Below, piece after piece: positions 14,218 through 17,439 of a stretch of DNA of 17,439 nucleotides. The stretch is from Treponema_I sp045597345. GTDB lineage: Bacteria > Spirochaetota > Spirochaetia > Treponematales > Treponemataceae. A program made the position numbers and the translations under genes. The notes under the pieces are model-generated. The model was not told the origin of the DNA and searched no databases. It saw only the letters and a program-made list of their open reading frames with translations. Numbering within the stretch: position 1 is the stretch's first letter; each line of letters opens with the position of its first letter. The stretch is taken from NCBI GenBank assembly GCA_045597345.1, contig JAZLJW010000086.1, positions 1-17,439 on the forward strand, read 5' to 3'.

Positions 14218-14298
14218 TCGCACAGGGAAGTGCGAAAACGCAGCTTGCGAAGCAAGATGAAAGTGAAAAAAATGCATGGGAGTATTTTTTTTTCACTT
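14218..14298 (-). promoter_or_regulatory. Three-hairpin 5' leader of the hydrolase gene
   Basis: Read on the minus strand, three stems follow each other. The first is AAGTGAAAAAAA with TTTTTTTCACTT (14298-14261, 12 bp). The second is CTTGC/GCAAG (14256-14244) and the third TCGCAC/GTGCGA (14235-14218). They lie between a candidate promoter and the ribosome-binding site at about 14193, in a leader of about 145 nt. Confidence 0.5.
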
Positions 14299-14336
14299 CT
14301 TCTATGAAAATGCAGGTTTTCCTAAAATCTGAAGAT

Positions 14337-14365
14337 ACTGTAGCGCACCATAGATAATTTGTCAG
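14337..14365 (-). promoter_or_regulatory. Candidate promoter of the hydrolase gene
   Basis: CTGACA (14365-14360), exactly 17 nt and TACAGT (14342-14337) on the minus strand. The -35 overlaps the stop codon of the phosphatase gene. The -10 is only a four-of-six match. Confidence 0.5.
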
Positions 14366-15018
14366 ATAATAAGTTGAGGAATTATATGGATTATTTCCGG
14401 TCCATCAACCAGTATGCCGCCCATACCTAGGGAAAGGGCCGGTGCAATATCGACATCATAGCGGTCACCGATGGATATGATTTCAGATGGATTAAGTTTC
14501 AAAGTTTCAGCTGCCAGTTCAAATCCCTGCGGGTTTGGCTTTCCATGCTTTGTCTGTTCCAATCCTAATACCGTATCAAAACAATCTTCAATACCTAATG
14601 CTGCAAGATTCCGGTGTCCGGTGTAAAACGAATTATTGGTCAGTGCGATAATTTTAAATGTTCTCTTCAGTACTGTCAGAGTATGCAGCAACTTTTCGTC
14701 CTGAGTCAGAAATCCGTCTGGATTAATCAGGGTTCGGCGCCATTCAATACTCTGTTCCAACGGTACTCCAAATTCCAACATAATATTTGCCAGAGATGTT
14801 CGTGATCCGTTATGAGATATTGCATATTCCTGTTGTGCCTGTTCTACCCGACGTCGGCCTTCCTCTGAAGAAATACCGGTTATCCTTGCCCATTCCCGTA
14901 TCTGGCAGTCACCCTGCTCGATGCAATAGGCGTCATTTTTGTACAGTGTTCCGTCTATATCAAATATCAGTCCGGAGACATGTTTGGGAATATTATACAG
15001 AGTGTAAGGTGTATTCAT
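14362..15018 (-). CDS. HAD-superfamily phosphatase
   Basis: A 218-residue hydrolase with all four HAD motifs: nucleophile D20 and D22 in FDIDGTLY, T127 in ALTNNS, K160 in KHGKPNP and D185/D188/D190 in IGDRYDVD. The helical cap between motifs I and II is of phosphoglycolate phosphatase / nucleotidase type, so the substrate is likely a small sugar phosphate or nucleotide. The start overlaps the stop of the upstream sugar kinase by 4 nt (ATGA), so the two are made together. Pairing a kinase with a phosphatase suggests control of a sugar-phosphate pool or repair of a wrong product, which is inference. Confidence 0.88.
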   Translation of the reverse strand: MNTPYTLYNIPKHVSGLIFDIDGTLYKNDAYCIEQGDCQIREWARITGISSEEGRRRVEQAQQEYAISHNGSRTSLANIMLEFGVPLEQSIEWRRTLINPDGFLTQDEKLLHTLTVLKRTFKIIALTNNSFYTGHRNLAALGIEDCFDTVLGLEQTKHGKPNPQGFELAAETLKLNPSEIISIGDRYDVDIAPALSLGMGGILVDGPEIIHIIPQLII

Positions 15019-16319
15019 TCAGCTCTCCGGGCTTCTTCAAGAGAGACACGCTGTATGTAATCTGCATACTGTTGCTGATACCGTTCACGGCGAGCTTTGT
15101 CCGGGTAATATATGGTGTCGGTGTGTACCAGTGCATCAGCTGCACTGGTGATACTGTCGAAATAGTGCAGCCCATACAGTGCACAGATAGCATTTCCTGT
15201 CAGCTCCGCGTCCGCACATTTTGAGACTTTTATGGGGAGCCCGAGAATGTCAGCTTTTAATTGCAACCATTCTGGATTTTTTGCCTGACCGCCTGTGCAG
15301 GTCATGCTGCGATACGGTGAAATTCCTGATTTATTAGCTTCTGTCAGAAGATGAATCAGTTTTCGCTGTACATCAAAAGCTATGTCCAGCAATAAATCAT
15401 ACCCATCGTTTTCCTGATGCTGCATGAGCCAGGTAACACAGGTACTATAGCTCATATCGGCATATAGATTTTCGTACTTCCAGTCAGTAAATCGGGAACC
15501 GCTGTCTGGAATTAAAACGCTGGCGTTCCATAATGGGGCTACGGGAGAAGGTAACGTTCTGATTCCTTGTGCCTGCAGTGGATTTTCAGTACAGAGATTG
15601 ATTCCTTCGCTGGATCCTGCCCGGTCACAGATTTTTCCTGGTTGCAGCGTATTTGTTCCAATAAGGGCGATAGTAAAGTCAGGTCCACCACAGAAAACCT
15701 GTGGCATGTAGTGCTGTTCAAAGTGCAGTTTTTCGGCAATTCGGGGGAGCAATGTACCGGCACTTTCTCCAAATGAGGCAAATGCTGGAAGTTTTGCAGG
15801 AGGAATACCAAATAACAGGCAGCGTTCTTCATCCCAATAGGCATGGGTATAACGGGAATCAGGAAGTACTGTCTGTTTGTTTCCGGTCAGCTGGTATACC
15901 AGAAATTCCGGTACACTTATTAGCCCGGTGGGGCTTTCCCACATATCTTTCAGACAGTGTTTTATATGGAGAATGCGGGGGAGAAAGAGCGAAAATCCAG
16001 GTTCCATCTCCAGAATCCTGGTTACTGGTTCGCCTTCCTGGTATGGTTCGTTCCAAAGATAGGTTCCTTCTTCATTTGCCAGGCTGGGGCCGTTTCCAGA
16101 AATGCTGATGGCACAGATGTGTGGATAGGGCAGACTTTTACGGTCCAAGGCCTTAAATAAAGAAAGAGCAGCCTCAGAAAGAGCTACCAGCCATCGGTCA
16201 GATCCCCGACGGTAGTCAATACGCTCTGAAGCTGCCTCTAAAACAATACCATCTTCTGTAACAAATGCAGCTTTTAACGAAGATGTTCCAATATCAGCGC
16301 AAAAAACTGCATTTGTCAT
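15015..16319 (-). CDS. FGGY-family carbohydrate kinase
   Basis: A 434-residue ASKHA-fold kinase. The phosphate-1 loop is ADIGTSSLKAA (residues 8-18), with AISISGNGPS next (70-79). The probable catalytic aspartate is D214 in CGGPDFT, followed by CDRAGSSEGIN. The adenosine-binding TCTGGQAKNPEW starts near 340. Relatives such as xylulokinase, gluconokinase or fuculokinase have 480-530 residues, so this is a compact version. The substrate is not readable. It lies 3 nt after a PRPP synthetase gene and overlaps the phosphatase gene. That operon context points to a pentose or nucleoside-derived sugar feeding ribose phosphate and PRPP, which is inference. Confidence 0.85.
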   Translation of the reverse strand: MTNAVFCADIGTSSLKAAFVTEDGIVLEAASERIDYRRGSDRWLVALSEAALSLFKALDRKSLPYPHICAISISGNGPSLANEEGTYLWNEPYQEGEPVTRILEMEPGFSLFLPRILHIKHCLKDMWESPTGLISVPEFLVYQLTGNKQTVLPDSRYTHAYWDEERCLLFGIPPAKLPAFASFGESAGTLLPRIAEKLHFEQHYMPQVFCGGPDFTIALIGTNTLQPGKICDRAGSSEGINLCTENPLQAQGIRTLPSPVAPLWNASVLIPDSGSRFTDWKYENLYADMSYSTCVTWLMQHQENDGYDLLLDIAFDVQRKLIHLLTEANKSGISPYRSMTCTGGQAKNPEWLQLKADILGLPIKVSKCADAELTGNAICALYGLHYFDSITSAADALVHTDTIYYPDKARRERYQQQYADYIQRVSLEEARRAE

Positions 16320-16322
16320 AGG

Positions 16323-17439
16323 TTAGTTATTATCTGCTTTTTTTTCTGCATCAGTTTTTGCAGGTTTGACCAGTTTTTCAATGATATTGCGGTTATCAAG
16401 CAGATCACTGAGAGACTGATTGTGATGCAGACGAGCAATAACGTTAGCGAATAATCCGCTGACGTTAGTATTGATATACCATTCGCAATTAAGCAGTTCT
16501 TCATGGTATACCGCATTGGTTCCGATGATGCGGTAGAACAGTCCTTTTTTATATGCTTCATTGAACTGATCAATGGCATTACCGGTAAAGAACGGCAGTG
16601 AAATCGCTGCAATTACTTTTGTAGCTCCCTGTTCTTTAAGGAATTCCATGGCCTTCAGCAGGGTTCCTCCGGTACCCAGCATATCGTCTGCCAGGAATGC
16701 AACTTTACCATGAACGTCACCAAGCAGTTTTACTGACTTAATGTTGGTATCATGGGCATTCTGTGTAACGATTGAATAGTCACGCTCTTTGTAAATCAGA
16801 GCAAGAGGCTTTTTTAGGCCGGTTGCATAGAACTTGTTACGGTCAACAGCACCAGTGTCAGGAGAAACAACAACAAAGTTTTCTTCTTCGCTGGAAAGGT
16901 CAACAAGTTTTGCAAGTTCACGGATAATCTGATAGCTGGCATGCAGGTTCTCAATCTGAGCACCAGAGAATGCATTGGCAATTTCACGTGAGTGGATATC
17001 AAGGGTGATGATGCGGTCAACATCAAGATTTTCATAGATATGACCAAGGAGTGAAGCTGTAAGACCTTCTCGTCCTTTTTTCTTGTGCTGGCGGCTGTAT
17101 GGGTAAACAGGAAGAACCAGAGTAATGCGTTCGGCGCCTGACTGGCGGGCGGCATCAATAGTAACCAGTAACGACATGATGTGGTCGTTTACTGAAAGTT
17201 TCAATTTATTTTTTCCACCATTCAGTGCAATTTCCTGGTGGTTTTCTACATCCTGAAAAATGTATACATCTTTACCACGGATGCAGTCTTTAATTTCGGT
17301 CTTGAACTCACCGTTCATAAAGTAAGTGAATTCACAGTTACACTTGAATTCCGGCGGCCGGTAGTTTGAAACATTTCCGCGGACACAAAGATCAGAAGTC
17401 TGTAAATCATTGAAGTAATTTACATCTTTAACCAGTGTT
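16323..17439 (-). CDS. prs: Ribose-phosphate pyrophosphokinase (5' end outside window)
   Basis: This makes PRPP from ribose 5-phosphate and ATP. Visible motifs are TLDIHSREIANAF (metal and ATP site), VVVSPDTGAVDRNKFYA, the loop IYKERD and the PRPP-binding stretch FLADDMLGTGGTL. The ATG at 17318 gives 331 residues but is unlikely to be the start. The frame stays open for 40 more codons to the window edge, reading NYFNDLQTSDLCVRGNVSNYRPPEF and CNCEFTYF before MNGEFKTEI. GEFKTEIKDCIRGKDVYIFQ matches the family's internal DGE...RG.DVFI block, which normally lies ~45 residues in. The sequence is divergent from the E. coli type, with a longer N-terminus and a Lys/Asp-rich tail. First visible gene of an operon with the sugar kinase, 3 nt away. 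Confidence 0.88.
   Translation of the reverse strand, partial: TLVKDVNYFNDLQTSDLCVRGNVSNYRPPEFKCNCEFTYFMNGEFKTEIKDCIRGKDVYIFQDVENHQEIALNGGKNKLKLSVNDHIMSLLVTIDAARQSGAERITLVLPVYPYSRQHKKKGREGLTASLLGHIYENLDVDRIITLDIHSREIANAFSGAQIENLHASYQIIRELAKLVDLSSEEENFVVVSPDTGAVDRNKFYATGLKKPLALIYKERDYSIVTQNAHDTNIKSVKLLGDVHGKVAFLADDMLGTGGTLLKAMEFLKEQGATKVIAAISLPFFTGNAIDQFNEAYKKGLFYRIIGTNAVYHEELLNCEWYINTNVSGLFANVIARLHHNQSLSDLLDNRNIIEKLVKPAKTDAEKKADNN

Noticed and set aside
14166..14357. Plus-strand small frame in the hydrolase leader
   Set aside because: It has no ribosome-binding site, and its Ala/Gln/Ser-rich product mirrors the hairpin-rich leader on the other strand.
1..17439. CRISPR array or known multi-gene defence system
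   Set aside because: No regularly spaced direct repeats and no cas genes. The only defence-like genes are the toxin-antitoxin pair and the Rpn nuclease, which are not adjacent.

Overview
The window looks like a piece of chromosome from a host-associated, carbohydrate-fermenting bacterium, most plausibly a spirochaete close to Treponema. I infer this from the mix of genes: a divergent PRPP synthetase with its own N-terminal extension, CstA, a ferredoxin-tailed aldo/keto reductase, an Rpn-type nuclease, a fucose-isomerase-family protein and a GH5 lipoprotein. It also fits the GC content near 50% and the mixture of Shine-Dalgarno and apparently leaderless starts. No marker gene fixes the genus.

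Layout. Positions 1-707 (minus) hold a PIN toxin, cut by the window edge, and its ribbon-helix-helix antitoxin (VapBC-like). Positions 796-3745 (plus) form a tight three-gene operon: an MFS transporter, an unusual FMN alpha-hydroxy-acid dehydrogenase relative and a TIM-barrel sugar isomerase/epimerase. It probably imports and converts a sugar or hydroxy acid. It meets, tail to tail and 2 bp apart, a minus-strand pair of a small unknown protein and cstA (3748-6008). Positions 6009-6299 have no gene but contain a strikingly structured 133-nt inverted-repeat element. A secreted GH5 lipoprotein (probable mannanase), an aldo/keto reductase with two Fe-S clusters and an Rpn-family nuclease follow on the minus strand (6300-9430).

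Positions 9431-9723 form a divergent control region with a near-consensus promoter and two perfect palindromes. These precede a probably highly expressed fucose-isomerase-family gene (9724-11232), which is followed by a dispersed-repeat-like hairpin and a strong terminator. Positions 11421-13136 (plus) carry a shrunken class-III-aminotransferase-like protein and two small membrane proteins, then a terminator and tRNA-Arg(CCU). A bidirectional terminator separates these from a minus-strand cluster: PRPP synthetase (5' end outside the window), FGGY sugar kinase, HAD phosphatase and, behind its own promoter and a structured leader, a metallo-beta-lactamase-fold hydrolase.

The most interesting signals are non-coding. 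Four gene starts show a -10-like hexamer exactly 6 nt before the ATG, as expected for leaderless mRNAs. Two terminators overlap or abut the next promoter. There is also the 133-nt element at 6151-6283, the palindromic alternating purine/pyrimidine tract at 9628-9665, and the three-hairpin leader at 14218-14298. I did not find a clear new defence system or CRISPR array.
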